Below, piece by piece: positions 1 to 7,140 of a DNA stretch of 12,666 nucleotides. Both the position numbers and the translations under genes were made by a program. Position 1 is the first letter of the stretch. Each line of letters starts with the position of its first letter. The DNA lies in the NCBI GenBank assembly GCA_946478645.1, contig CAMLCW010000129.1:1-12666 (forward strand), given 5' to 3'. The DNA is from an uncultured Variovorax sp. (lineage in GTDB: Bacteria; Pseudomonadota; Gammaproteobacteria; Burkholderiales; Burkholderiaceae). The notes beneath the pieces are model-generated. The model was not told the origin of the DNA. It made no database searches and saw only the letters and a list, made by a program, of their open reading frames with translations.

Positions 1-1
1 C

Positions 2-631
2 ACGCTTGAAGACGGCCGGCAGCTCTCGGCCGCGCGCATCGTGCTGGCCTTCGGAGTGGAGGACGGCTTTCCCGGCATCGCCGGCGTCCGCGAGCGCTGG
101 GGCCGGAGCGTGCTGCACTGCCCGTACTGCCACGGCTACGAAGTCAGCGGCCGGCGGCTCGGCGTGCTGATCGAACCGCCGCACGCGCACGACCACGCGA
201 TCCTCTTCACCGAATGGGGGCCTGCCACGCTGTTCCTGCATGGCGGCAGCCTGCCGGACGCGGAGACGCGCGCGAAGCTGGAGGCGCGCGGCGTGGCGAT
301 CGAGCCGGGCCGCATCGCAGCGCTCGAGGGACCGTCGCCCACCGAGCTCTCGCGCGTGCGCTTCGAGGACGGCCGGCATGTGCCGCTCGACGCAATGTTC
401 CTGGTGCCGCGCACGCGCCTCGCGAGCCCGCTCGCCGAGCAGCTCGGCTGCGCGATCGACGCGGGCGGCTTCGGCCCGGTGATCCGCACCGACGCCATGA
501 AGATGACCACCGTGCCCGGCGTGTTCGCGGCCGGCGACGCGGCCATGATGTTCCACAACGCCACCATGGCCTCGGCCGACGGCGTGATGGCCGGCATCTC
601 GCTGCACCGGACATCGGTGTTCGGCGGCTGA
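2..631 (+). CDS. Thioredoxin-reductase-like FAD/NAD(P)-dependent oxidoreductase (3' part)
   Basis: The gene is open at the left window edge, so only the last 209 residues are seen and the true start lies upstream. Visible features are a redox dicysteine motif in HCPYCHGYE (codons starting near base 115), a following segment that fits the inserted pyridine-nucleotide-binding domain, and the C-terminal FAD-binding signature GVFAAGDAA (around bases 520-543) typical of the thioredoxin reductase fold. The CPYCHGYE form differs from the CATC of housekeeping TrxB. It resembles the CxxC flavoproteins related to GliT-type dithiol oxidases and other TrxR-like proteins. I therefore call the fold with confidence but not the substrate. 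The stop TGA at 629-631 is followed within about 25 bases by the promoter of the tRNA gene. No terminator is visible between them, so read-through into the tRNA is possible. Confidence 0.88.
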   Translation, partial: TLEDGRQLSAARIVLAFGVEDGFPGIAGVRERWGRSVLHCPYCHGYEVSGRRLGVLIEPPHAHDHAILFTEWGPATLFLHGGSLPDAETRAKLEARGVAIEPGRIAALEGPSPTELSRVRFEDGRHVPLDAMFLVPRTRLASPLAEQLGCAIDAGGFGPVIRTDAMKMTTVPGVFAAGDAAMMFHNATMASADGVMAGISLHRTSVFGG

Positions 632-660
632 TCGAATCGGCCCGAAAATCAGGCTATAAT
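632..660 (+). promoter_or_regulatory. Promoter of the tRNA-Gly gene
   Basis: A perfect -10 hexamer TATAAT lies at 655-660, 14 bases before the first base of the tRNA. The hexamer 17 bp upstream (632-637, TCGAAT) is only a weak -35 match. The local AT-richness stands out from the GC-rich surroundings. Transcription would start near 667. Assignment as the tRNA promoter is inference from position. Confidence 0.7.
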
Positions 661-674
661 CCAAGGCTCGAAAT

Positions 675-750
675 GCGGGAATAGCTCAGTTGGTAGAGCG
701 CAACCTTGCCAAGGTTGAGGTCGAGAGTTCGAGACTCTTTTCCCGCTCCA
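675..750 (+). tRNA. tRNA-Gly (anticodon GCC)
   Basis: This is a complete 76-nt cloverleaf. The acceptor stem GCGGGAA (675-681) pairs with TTCCCGC (740-746). The D arm has GCTC/GAGC around AGTTGGTA. The anticodon stem CAACC/GGTTG encloses TTGCCAA with anticodon GCC at 708-710. The T arm is GAGAG/CTCTT (one G-U pair) around TTCGAGA. Discriminator T is followed by an encoded CCA at 748-750. It decodes GGC and GGU glycine codons; GGC is heavily used in the neighbouring genes. Confidence 0.98.
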
Positions 751-760
751 CATTTCATGC

Positions 761-787
761 AAAAGGCCACCCCTGCGGTGGCCTTTT
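761..787. terminator. Strong hairpin terminator, probably bidirectional
   Basis: An 11-bp perfect stem, AAAAGGCCACC (761-771) with GGTGGCCTTTT (777-787), closes a 5-nt loop. Read on the plus strand it ends in TTTT and lies 10 bases after the tRNA CCA. Read on the minus strand it also ends in TTTT and lies 34 bases past the fahA stop. It can therefore terminate both the tRNA transcript and the converging catabolic operon. Confidence 0.88.
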
Positions 788-821
788 GCTTTGGCGCGTT
801 ACCGTTGGCGCAAGCCGTTCT

Positions 822-2144
822 TCAGCCTTTGGCCGGCAGCACCATGCCGCGGCTCTCGCCGAAGCCGATGCGCGCATGACCGGGCTTCTCGCACCAGCCG
901 CGCAGCAGCACCGCGTCGCCATCCTCGAGAAAGCCGCGCTGTTCGCCGTGCGACAGCGTGACCGGGCTTTGCGCCGCGCGCGTCAGCTCGATGATCGCGC
1001 CGGCCTCGCCCGGCCCCGGCCCCGAGATCGTGCCGCTGCCGAACAGGTCGCCCGCATTCAGCTGGCAGCCGCCCACGGTGTGGTGCGCCACCATCTGCGC
1101 CACGCTCCAGTACTGGTGTTTGAAGCTCGTGCGCGACAGGCGCGAGGGACCATGGCCGCCGCTGCGCGCGCGCTCGCTTTCGAGCCAGACTTCGAGCTGG
1201 ATGTCGATCGCGCCGCTGTCGCGGTTGTGCGCGTCTTCCAGGTAAGCGAGCGGCTGGGGATCGCGGGGCGCGCGCGTCCAGGCCTGGCGGTAGGGCGCGA
1301 GCGCCTCCATCGTGACGATCCAGGGCGAGATCGTGGTCGCGAAGTTCTTCGCGAGGAACGGGCCGAGCGGTGCCATCTCCCAGAACTGGATGTCGCGCGC
1401 CGACCAGTCGTTGAGCAGGCCGATGCCGAAGATGTGGTCTTCGGCATGCGCGAGCGGGATCGCCTCGCCGGCCGCGTTGCCCTCGCCGATCCAGATGGCG
1501 AGTTCGAGCTCGTAGTCGAGCCGCGCGCAGGCCTGGTAGGTCGGCGCCTTTGCGCCGGGCGCCATCGCCTGGCCCATCGGCCGGTGGAAACGCTGGCCGC
1601 TGACGCCGATGGTCGACACGCGGCCGTGGTAGGCGGTCGGTATCCAGCGGAAGTTGGGCGTCACGTCGGCGTCGGGGTTCATGAGCCGGCTGATGTTCAG
1701 CGCATGGTCGATCGAGGTGTAGAAGTCGGTGTAGTCGCCGATGCGCGCGGGGACGGTGAACTCGACCTCGGCCTGCGGCACCAGGCACGCGCGCACGGCC
1801 TCCACGGTGGCGGCGGGCGCATCGTGCCGCAGCAGCGCGAAGAGCGCATGGCGCAATGCCTGCCATGCCCCGCCGCCGAGCGCGAAGAAATCGTTCAGCG
1901 CGGGCAGCGCCGCGGCGCGCGCCGCATCGAGCGCGAGGCCGTCGAGCAGCGGCTGCGTCGCGAGCGCGGCCATGTCGACCACCTGGTGGCCGATCGCCAC
2001 GCCGCCGCGGAACGGTTCGGCGCTGCCGACGCGGCGGAACACCGCATGCGGGAGGTTCTGGATCGGGAAGTCGCTGCCCGCGGCATTGGCGCTGGCGACC
2101 CAGCTGCGCGCGCCGGCATCGTGCGTGTGGTTGAGCGCGATCAT
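822..2144 (-). CDS. fahA: Fumarylacetoacetase
   Basis: A 440-residue protein that hydrolyses 4-fumarylacetoacetate to fumarate and acetoacetate, the last step of the tyrosine/homogentisate pathway; cytosolic. An N-terminal FAH domain (about 1-120) precedes the catalytic FAA_hydrolase domain. Residues matching the known active site of mouse FAH are all present by motif alignment: metal ligands D140 (in DYTDFYTS), E212 and E214 (YELEL) and D246 (NDWSARDIQ); catalytic H147; and R250, Q253 and K266 (GPFLAKNF). GSGTISGP follows near the C-terminus. The length fits true FAH rather than the shorter acylpyruvase paralogues. The gene starts 22 bases after the cyclase stop, with a purine-rich GAGGG upstream, and looks like the last gene of the operon. 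No hmgA or maleylacetoacetate isomerase is in the window, so the source of its substrate is unresolved. Confidence 0.95.
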   Translation of the reverse strand: MIALNHTHDAGARSWVASANAAGSDFPIQNLPHAVFRRVGSAEPFRGGVAIGHQVVDMAALATQPLLDGLALDAARAAALPALNDFFALGGGAWQALRHALFALLRHDAPAATVEAVRACLVPQAEVEFTVPARIGDYTDFYTSIDHALNISRLMNPDADVTPNFRWIPTAYHGRVSTIGVSGQRFHRPMGQAMAPGAKAPTYQACARLDYELELAIWIGEGNAAGEAIPLAHAEDHIFGIGLLNDWSARDIQFWEMAPLGPFLAKNFATTISPWIVTMEALAPYRQAWTRAPRDPQPLAYLEDAHNRDSGAIDIQLEVWLESERARSGGHGPSRLSRTSFKHQYWSVAQMVAHHTVGGCQLNAGDLFGSGTISGPGPGEAGAIIELTRAAQSPVTLSHGEQRGFLEDGDAVLLRGWCEKPGHARIGFGESRGMVLPAKG

Positions 2145-2166
2145 GGTTTCTTTGCCCTCTCGCGCG

Positions 2167-2973
2167 TCAGGCCGACGCCATCAGCGCGTCGTCGAAGATC
2201 GCCACCGCGCGCGTCCAGCCCGCCGAGGCGCCGCGGATCTTGTGCGGGAAGCAGCTGATGAAGAAGCCCGTGGGCGGCAGCACCTCGAGGTTGTGCAGCT
2301 TCTCGATGTGGCAATAGCCGATGTCGCGGCCGGCCTTGTGGCCTTCCCAGATCAGCGAGGCGTCATTCGTCTCGCCGTATTTCTTCGCCGTGTGCACGAA
2401 GGGCGCGTCCCAGCTCCAGGCGTCGGTGCCCGTGAGGCGCACGCCGCGCTCCAGCAGGTACATCGTGGCTTCGTAGCCCATGCCCGCGCCGGCCGAGACG
2501 TAGTCGGGATTGCCGTAGCGTTCGCCGGCGCGCGTGTTGACCACCACGATCTCGAGCGGGCTCAGCGTGTGGCCGATGCGCTGGAGCTCGGCCTCCACGT
2601 CGGCCGCGGTCACGACGTAGCCGTCCTCGAAGTGGCGGAAGTCGAGCTTCACGCCGGGCTGGAAGCACCATTCGAGCGGCACGTCATGGATCGCGATCGC
2701 GGGCTTCTTCTCGCCGAGTGCCTTGTCCATGGTCGAGTGGAAGTGATAGGGCGCATCGAGGTGCGTGCCGTTGTGCGTCGACAGCTGCACCAGCTCGACC
2801 GCCCAGCCCTCGCCGTCGGGCAGGTCTTCTTTCTTGAGGCCGGGAAAGAAGGGTTCGATCTGCTCGTAGGTCTGTTCGTGCGTGAAGTACTGGATCTTCG
2901 GCGCGAAGGCAGGCGGGTCGGAGAGCACGTCGTTTTCCAGGAAGATCGACAGGTCGACGAATTTGCGTGGCAT
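2167..2973 (-). CDS. Cyclase-family metal-dependent hydrolase (kynurenine formamidase/isatin hydrolase-like)
   Basis: A 268-residue protein of the cyclase/KynB superfamily, whose members use Mn or Zn to hydrolyse amides, lactams or similar bonds. The family signature HNGTHLDAPYHF lies at 67-78, with likely metal ligands H67, H71 and D73 and conserved H77. Further family-like stretches are GTDAWSWD (182-189) and HIEKLHNLE (222-230). It has no signal peptide, so it is presumably cytosolic. A good ribosome binding site, AAGGAG, lies 7 bases before the ATG. It is followed by fahA after 22 bases and preceded by the inverted-repeat element and the importer genes. The specific substrate cannot be read from sequence. 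Kynurenine formamidase is possible, but no kynU or kynA gene is nearby. An inferred role is opening or hydrolysing the imported compound upstream of fumarylacetoacetase. Confidence 0.85.
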   Translation of the reverse strand: MPRKFVDLSIFLENDVLSDPPAFAPKIQYFTHEQTYEQIEPFFPGLKKEDLPDGEGWAVELVQLSTHNGTHLDAPYHFHSTMDKALGEKKPAIAIHDVPLEWCFQPGVKLDFRHFEDGYVVTAADVEAELQRIGHTLSPLEIVVVNTRAGERYGNPDYVSAGAGMGYEATMYLLERGVRLTGTDAWSWDAPFVHTAKKYGETNDASLIWEGHKAGRDIGYCHIEKLHNLEVLPPTGFFISCFPHKIRGASAGWTRAVAIFDDALMASA

Positions 2974-3013
2974 CGGGGGGCTCCTTCTTTGGGGTTTTGG
3001 GTGAATGCGGGTA

Positions 3014-3124
3014 CCGGACGCAGAGGACGCGAAGGTTTCGCAGAAGACGCAAAAGATTCAAATCGAAATTTTTTAGGTTTTCCTTCTGCGCCCTCTGCGA
3101 AACCTCTGCGCCTTCTGCGTCCGG
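3014..3124. repeat. 111-bp inverted-repeat element with phased CGCAGA units
   Basis: Two 43-bp arms (3014-3056 and 3082-3124) match as an inverted repeat at 35 of 43 positions around a 25-base AT-rich centre. Both outer ends are CCGG. Each arm carries four copies of a CGCAGA-like hexamer, spaced 9, 11 and 9 bases (left starts 3019, 3028, 3039, 3048; right TCTGCG at 3085, 3094, 3105, 3114). It begins 11 bases past the second permease stop and ends 40 bases before the cyclase start, splitting the operon. It looks like a dispersed intergenic repeat of the kind seen in Comamonadaceae (recalled, not searched). In RNA it would form a long hairpin. Confidence 0.85.
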
Positions 3125-3135
3125 AAGTCCGATTT

Positions 3136-3924
3136 CTAAGGCTGCTGCCACCGCAGCAGCCTGCGTTCAGCCAACGCCAGCAACGCATTGCTCACGAAGC
3201 CGATCAGCCCGAGCAGCACGATGCCGGCGAAGAGGTCGCTCGCGCGGAAGGCGCGCGCCGCGAGCAGGATGGCCTGGCCCAGCCCGCTCTGCGAGGCGAT
3301 CATCTCGCCCACCACCGCCACGATCAGTGCGATGGTCAGCGCGAGCCGCATGCCGGCCAGGATGTCGGGCAGCGCATTGGGCAGGCCCACCTTCCAGACG
3401 AAGGCGGCGCGCGACATCTGCAGGCAGCGCGCCACCTCGACGAGCCGCGGCTCCACCGCCGCGAAGCCGTGCACCGTGGCGAGCAGCACCGGCCACATGG
3501 CGCCGAAAGCCACCACGAACAGCACCATGTTCGGATTCAGCCCGAAGATCGAGATCGCGAGCGGCAGCAGCGCCGAGGCCGGCAGCGGCCGCACGAACTC
3601 GAGCGTCGGCTGCACCCAGGCACGCACCGCGGGCGAGACGCCGATGGCCGCGCCCAGCACCACGCCGAAGAGCGACGCGAGCAGCCAGCCCTGCACCATG
3701 CGGCCCACCGTCGCCTGCGTGAAGGCGAGCAGTTCGCCGTTGCCGCCGTCGCCCTTCAGGTTGAGGCCCTCGAGCAGGCTCGCGAAGGTGGCCTGCGGCG
3801 TCGGCAGGAACACGCGGCTTACCCAGCCCGCGTTGCTCGCGGCCCACCAGAGCGCGACGAGCGCGCCGAACACGGCGAGCGGGCCGAGCCAGTCCGATGC
3901 GGTGCGATGTTTCACTGCGCTCAT
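3136..3924 (-). CDS. ABC transporter permease, SsuC/TauC-like (second permease)
   Basis: A 262-residue inner-membrane protein that would form half of the importer channel. Hydrophobic segments lie near 14-30, 72-96, 114-128, 132-152, 192-210 and 230-252. The cytoplasmic EAA loop that docks with the ATPase begins at E163 (EVARCLQMSR) and ends at LPNALP (181-186). The glycine normally six residues after the Glu is replaced by Q169, unlike the partner permease. The start chosen is the ATG at 3924, which overlaps the TGA of the upstream permease as ATGA. The frame is open further upstream, but that part is antisense-free shadow over the first permease. It is the last transporter gene before the inverted-repeat element. 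Confidence 0.9.
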   Translation of the reverse strand: MSAVKHRTASDWLGPLAVFGALVALWWAASNAGWVSRVFLPTPQATFASLLEGLNLKGDGGNGELLAFTQATVGRMVQGWLLASLFGVVLGAAIGVSPAVRAWVQPTLEFVRPLPASALLPLAISIFGLNPNMVLFVVAFGAMWPVLLATVHGFAAVEPRLVEVARCLQMSRAAFVWKVGLPNALPDILAGMRLALTIALIVAVVGEMIASQSGLGQAILLAARAFRASDLFAGIVLLGLIGFVSNALLALAERRLLRWQQP

Positions 3925-4691
3925 GGCATCACCCCCATGCGCCGCGCCACCACGCGCTGCAGCAGCACCATGCCCGCATTGACGGCGAAGCCCACCACCC
4001 CGATCCAGCCCAGCCAGGCGAGCATCAGCGCGGGATCGAAGCTCTGCTGCGCGATCATCATCGCGTAGCCCATGCCGTGCGGATTGGCCGCGATCTCGAC
4101 CGTGACGGCCACCACCAGCGCCACCGCCACGCCCAGGCGCAGCGCGACGAAGAGCCGCGGCACGATCGCGGGCAGCACGATCTTGAAGGCGCGATCGCGC
4201 GCCGAAAGACCGAGCACGCGGCTCACTTCGAGCAGCCGCGGCTCGATCTGCTGCACCGCCGACTGCACCAGCACCAGCAGCGGCCAGAAGGTGGCGAAGC
4301 CGACGATCGCCACTTCCATGCGCACGCCGAAGCCGAAGGCCAGCATCGCGAGCGGAATCAGCGCCACCGACGGCACCGGCCGCAGCACCTCGATCGACAG
4401 CGAGCCGAGCCGCGCCGCGCGCCGCGACAGGCCCAGCACCAGCCCGAACGCAATGCCGAGCACCGCGCCCAGCAGCAGCCCGAGCGCCGCGGTGCCGAGC
4501 GTGAAGCCCGTGGCCTCCCACAGCGAGCCGTCGAGCGCCGCACCGACGAAGGCGCCGGCCGCGGCACTCGGCGGCGCGAGCGCATCGCTGCCCAGCGCCG
4601 CCGCACGCCGCGCGTACCATTCGAAGGCGCCGATCAGCAGTGCCGGCAGCACCCACGGCCGCGCCCAGCGAAGCAGGCGCGGTTCAGTCAT
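3921..4691 (-). CDS. ABC transporter permease, SsuC/TauC-like (first permease)
   Basis: A 256-residue binding-protein-dependent permease with about six hydrophobic segments (near 11-28, 63-88, 105-125, 126-146, 183-202, 220-244). It has a canonical EAA loop, E155-V-S-R-V-L-G161, ending in LPAIVP (173-178). The ATG at 4691 lies inside the end of the ATPase gene (8-nt overlap), and the TGA overlaps the next permease start by 4 nt, so translation is probably coupled. It is clearly different from the second permease, so the channel is likely a heterodimer. Family members carry nitrate, sulfonates, taurine, pyrimidine precursors or aromatic acids; the substrate here is unknown. Confidence 0.92.
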   Translation of the reverse strand: MTEPRLLRWARPWVLPALLIGAFEWYARRAAALGSDALAPPSAAAGAFVGAALDGSLWEATGFTLGTAALGLLLGAVLGIAFGLVLGLSRRAARLGSLSIEVLRPVPSVALIPLAMLAFGFGVRMEVAIVGFATFWPLLVLVQSAVQQIEPRLLEVSRVLGLSARDRAFKIVLPAIVPRLFVALRLGVAVALVVAVTVEIAANPHGMGYAMMIAQQSFDPALMLAWLGWIGVVGFAVNAGMVLLQRVVARRMGVMP

Positions 4692-5466
4692 GGCTTTGCT
4701 CGATGAAGGCGAACAACTCGCGCCGCAGCCGCAGGTAGTCCGGGTGCTCCTTGGTCGTGAGCTGGTCGCGCGGGCGCGGGATCTTCACGTCGATCATGCG
4801 CGCGAGGCTCGGCCGTCCCGGCCCGGGATTGGCCTGCAGCGCGATCACGCGGTCGCCGAGGTAGATCGCCTCTTCGAGGTCGTGCGTGACGAACAGCACC
4901 GTCAGCCCGTCGTCGCGCACCAGCCGCGCCAGCTCGTCCTGCAGGCCCTGGCGCGTGAGCGCATCCAGCGCGCCGAAGGGCTCGTCCATCATCATGAGTT
5001 CGGGCTTCTGCGCGAGGCAGCGCGCGATCTGCGCGCGCTGCTGCATGCCGCCCGACAACTGCACCGGGAATTTTTGCGCATGCTTCGCGAGGCCCACCTT
5101 CGCGAGCACCTCGGCGATGCGCGGCGCGCGCGCGGCCGCGGGCACGCCGGCCGCTTCGAGCGCCAGGCTCACGTTGCCCTCGACCGTGCGCCACGGCAGC
5201 AGCGCGCGGCCGTAGTCCTGGAATACGAAGGCCACCTCGCGCGACGGCGCCGTCACTGCCACGCCATTGCGCCGCACCTCGCCCGCGCTTGCCGCCACCA
5301 GGCCGCTCGCCGCGCGCAGCAGCGTGGTCTTGCCGCAGCCGCTTGGGCCCACGATGCAGACGAACTCGCCGCGCGCCACGTCGAACGAGGTGGGCGACAG
5401 GATCTCGCGCCCGCCGAGGCGGATCGCCACGCCGTCGAAACGAAGGAAGTCGGCCCCGGCGCTCAC
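4684..5466 (-). CDS. ABC transporter ATP-binding protein, SsuB/TauB-like
   Basis: A 260-residue ATPase that powers the importer from the cytoplasmic face. Motifs in order: Walker A GPSGCGKTT (40-48), Q-loop Q83 in FQD, signature LSGGMQQR (137-144), Walker B ending MMMDEP (158-163), D-loop GALDAL (165-170) and switch H195 in VTHD. I choose the GTG at 5466, which overlaps the stop of the binding-protein gene as GTGA and places the first beta strand (FLRFDGVAIRL) near the N-terminus, as usual in the family. The open frame continues 89 codons further upstream, but that part is a shadow of the binding-protein gene. Downstream it overlaps the first permease by 8 nt. Confidence 0.94.
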   Translation of the reverse strand: MSAGADFLRFDGVAIRLGGREILSPTSFDVARGEFVCIVGPSGCGKTTLLRAASGLVAASAGEVRRNGVAVTAPSREVAFVFQDYGRALLPWRTVEGNVSLALEAAGVPAAARAPRIAEVLAKVGLAKHAQKFPVQLSGGMQQRAQIARCLAQKPELMMMDEPFGALDALTRQGLQDELARLVRDDGLTVLFVTHDLEEAIYLGDRVIALQANPGPGRPSLARMIDVKIPRPRDQLTTKEHPDYLRLRRELFAFIEQSHD

Positions 5467-6407
5467 TTGGCGATCAGCTTCGCGACGTCGATCGGGGTCT
5501 TGAGCATGTCCTGGTCCTTCATCAGGCCGACCCAGTAGCCCAGCTGCTTCTCGCTCACGGTCGGGCCGGGCGGCGAGATCTGGATCTTCGCGAGCACCTC
5601 GGGCGGCAGCTTGATGTACTTGCCGATGGCCGCACGCACCTTGGCATCGTTCTTCGGCTGCTGCATGAAGGCGGCGGCCTCGACCAGCGATTCGCGGAAC
5701 GCACGCGCCGCGCCCGGATGCTTCTGCACCCACTCGCGCTTGGCCGCATGCACGATGGTCTGGTTGTTCTCGGGCAGGAAGGTCGAGTAGTACGAGGCCA
5801 CGTAGCCCGCGCCGCTCTCGGTGATGCGGCTCATGAACGGATCCGCCGACACCACCGCATCGACCGAGCCGCCGCGCAGCAGGTCGGCATGCTGCGGGAA
5901 CGAGGCCTCGACGAAGTTGACCTTGCGGTGGTCCACGCCGCTGTCCTTGAGCCAGGCGCGGAAGGTCACGTGCAGGAAGGCGCCGAGCCCCGGCACGCCG
6001 ATCTTCTTGCCCACGCAGTCCTGCGCGGTCTTGATGCTCGAGCCCGCGCGCGCCACCAGGCCGAAGCCGGTGATGGTCTTCGACGTGAGGCCGCCGCCCG
6101 CCACCAGCACCAGGTCGAGCCCGCCATCCACGGCCTGCAGGAAGACCGAAGGCGTGGGTCCGCCGATCTGCAGCGAGTCGGACTGCAGCGCCGCGGGAAT
6201 GGTCGAGTTGAGCGGAATGAACTTCAGCGCCACATCGAGGTTGCGCTTCTTGAAGTAGCCCTCTTCGGCCGCCACGAAGACCGAGGCGAAGTCGGACACC
6301 GCCGTGTAGCCGAACACGATCTTGGGGTTGTCCTGCGCGCGGGCAGGCAGTGCCGCGGCAGCCGATGCGGCGCCCAGCGCCGAAAGCAGGGTGCGTCGAT
6401 TCATCAT
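5463..6407 (-). CDS. ABC transporter periplasmic substrate-binding protein, SsuA/NMT1-like
   Basis: A 314-residue protein starting with an export signal: MMNRRTLLSALG, an Ala-rich core, and a probable signal-peptidase site after PARA (about residue 24). The twin Arg at 4-5 leaves Tat export possible. The mature part follows the NMT1/SsuA pattern: a first strand KIVFGYTAVSDFASVFVAAEEGYF (residues 29-52, split here as KIVFGYTAVSDF then ASVFVAAEEGYF), a GG-containing hinge near 82-106, and GVPGLGAF (137-144). AAGGAG lies 9 bases before the first of two consecutive ATGs, favouring 6407. That ATG overlaps the tetR stop (ATGA), and its own stop overlaps the ATPase start (GTGA). The ligand cannot be predicted; the family binds sulfonates, nitrate, pyrimidine precursors and aromatic acids. 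Confidence 0.92.
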   Translation of the reverse strand: MMNRRTLLSALGAASAAAALPARAQDNPKIVFGYTAVSDFASVFVAAEEGYFKKRNLDVALKFIPLNSTIPAALQSDSLQIGGPTPSVFLQAVDGGLDLVLVAGGGLTSKTITGFGLVARAGSSIKTAQDCVGKKIGVPGLGAFLHVTFRAWLKDSGVDHRKVNFVEASFPQHADLLRGGSVDAVVSADPFMSRITESGAGYVASYYSTFLPENNQTIVHAAKREWVQKHPGAARAFRESLVEAAAFMQQPKNDAKVRAAIGKYIKLPPEVLAKIQISPPGPTVSEKQLGYWVGLMKDQDMLKTPIDVAKLIAK

Positions 6408-7132
6408 GTCTTTTGTCTCCTTGCGGTGGTTTTCTTGCGGGGGGCCTTGGGTCGCGGTAGCGCGGCGCGCAGCCCGCCGACGATGAAGTTGACGAGCAGC
6501 GGCCCCACGGCCGGATCGCTGCGCCGGTTCTCGCCGCGCGACAGCCGCTCGATGCGGGTGTCGCTCAGGTGGTGCAGCAGGGCACCGAGCGCGAACTGGT
6601 AGCCCCATGCGGCCTGGCCGCGCGTGGCATGCGGCAGCGCGAGGTGCAGCGCGTCGATGTAGGCCTCGGCCAGCGGATCGAAGTAGCCGCGCAGCACGCG
6701 GTCGGCTTCCTCGGTGGCGTGGTAGAGCTCGCGCGCCACCAGCAGCGCGTAGTACTCGCCCTCGGCGCTCGCGCGCAGCGCCAGCACGGGCGCGGTGAAG
6801 GCCTCGATGATGCGCGGCAGCGTGCGCGTGTCGTCGGGATCGACGTCGACCGCGGAAAGCCTCGCGAGCCGCTCCTCGATGCTGCGGCTCCAGTGCTCGA
6901 AGATGGCATGGAAGAGCTCGTGCTTCGGACCGAAGTAGTAGCCGACGAGCGCGAGCGGCACGGCGGCCTCTTCGGCGATCTGGCGGATCGTGACCGCGTG
7001 GTAGCCATGCTGCGCGAAGAGCTTCTCGGCGGCCAGCAGGATGGCCTGCCGGCGGTCGGGCCGCGGCGCCTCGGCCGCCGCGGGCGGATTCCTGCGGCTG
7101 CCTCGGCGGGCAGTGGGGGTGCGCGCATCCAT
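6404..7132 (-). CDS. TetR-family transcriptional regulator, first gene of the importer operon
   Basis: A 242-residue repressor-type protein. A basic tail (1-28) precedes the TetR DNA-binding domain (about 28-75), with the helix-turn-helix TIRQIAEEAAVPLALVGYYF (48-67) and the typical YYFGPKHELF. The helical ligand-binding domain runs about 80-225, and the C-terminus is very basic (PRKKTTARRQK). The ATG at 7132 is the only good start; no clear Shine-Dalgarno is seen, and an operator-like palindrome begins 8 bases upstream, suggesting a very short leader. The frame is open far upstream, but that part is antisense to the acetoacetyl-CoA synthetase gene. The stop overlaps the binding-protein start (ATGA), tying the regulator to the transporter. 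Inferred role: autoregulation and control of the divergent gene. Confidence 0.92.
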   Translation of the reverse strand: MDARTPTARRGSRRNPPAAAEAPRPDRRQAILLAAEKLFAQHGYHAVTIRQIAEEAAVPLALVGYYFGPKHELFHAIFEHWSRSIEERLARLSAVDVDPDDTRTLPRIIEAFTAPVLALRASAEGEYYALLVARELYHATEEADRVLRGYFDPLAEAYIDALHLALPHATRGQAAWGYQFALGALLHHLSDTRIERLSRGENRRSDPAVGPLLVNFIVGGLRAALPRPKAPRKKTTARRQKT

Positions 7133-7140
7133 GGCCGGTA

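Noticed and set aside
675..750. tRNA-Gly as an integration site for a mobile element
   Set aside because: No integrase gene and no repeat of the tRNA 3' end was seen in the window, and the downstream genes look like ordinary core-type catabolic genes.
690..2258. A 522-codon plus-strand open frame
   Set aside because: It is antisense to fumarylacetoacetase, begins inside the tRNA, is rich in Arg/Ala/His, and has no recognisable domain. High GC leaves antisense frames open.
3014..3124. CRISPR-like or tandem repeat array
   Set aside because: The units are only six bases, are spaced 9-11-9 and are mirrored around a centre. There are no spacers of uniform length and no cas genes.
1741..4068. A 775-codon plus-strand open frame
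   Set aside because: It crosses the cyclase gene, the inverted repeat and the second permease in antisense, with low-complexity Arg/Ala/Glu-rich translation. It is a GC shadow, not a gene.
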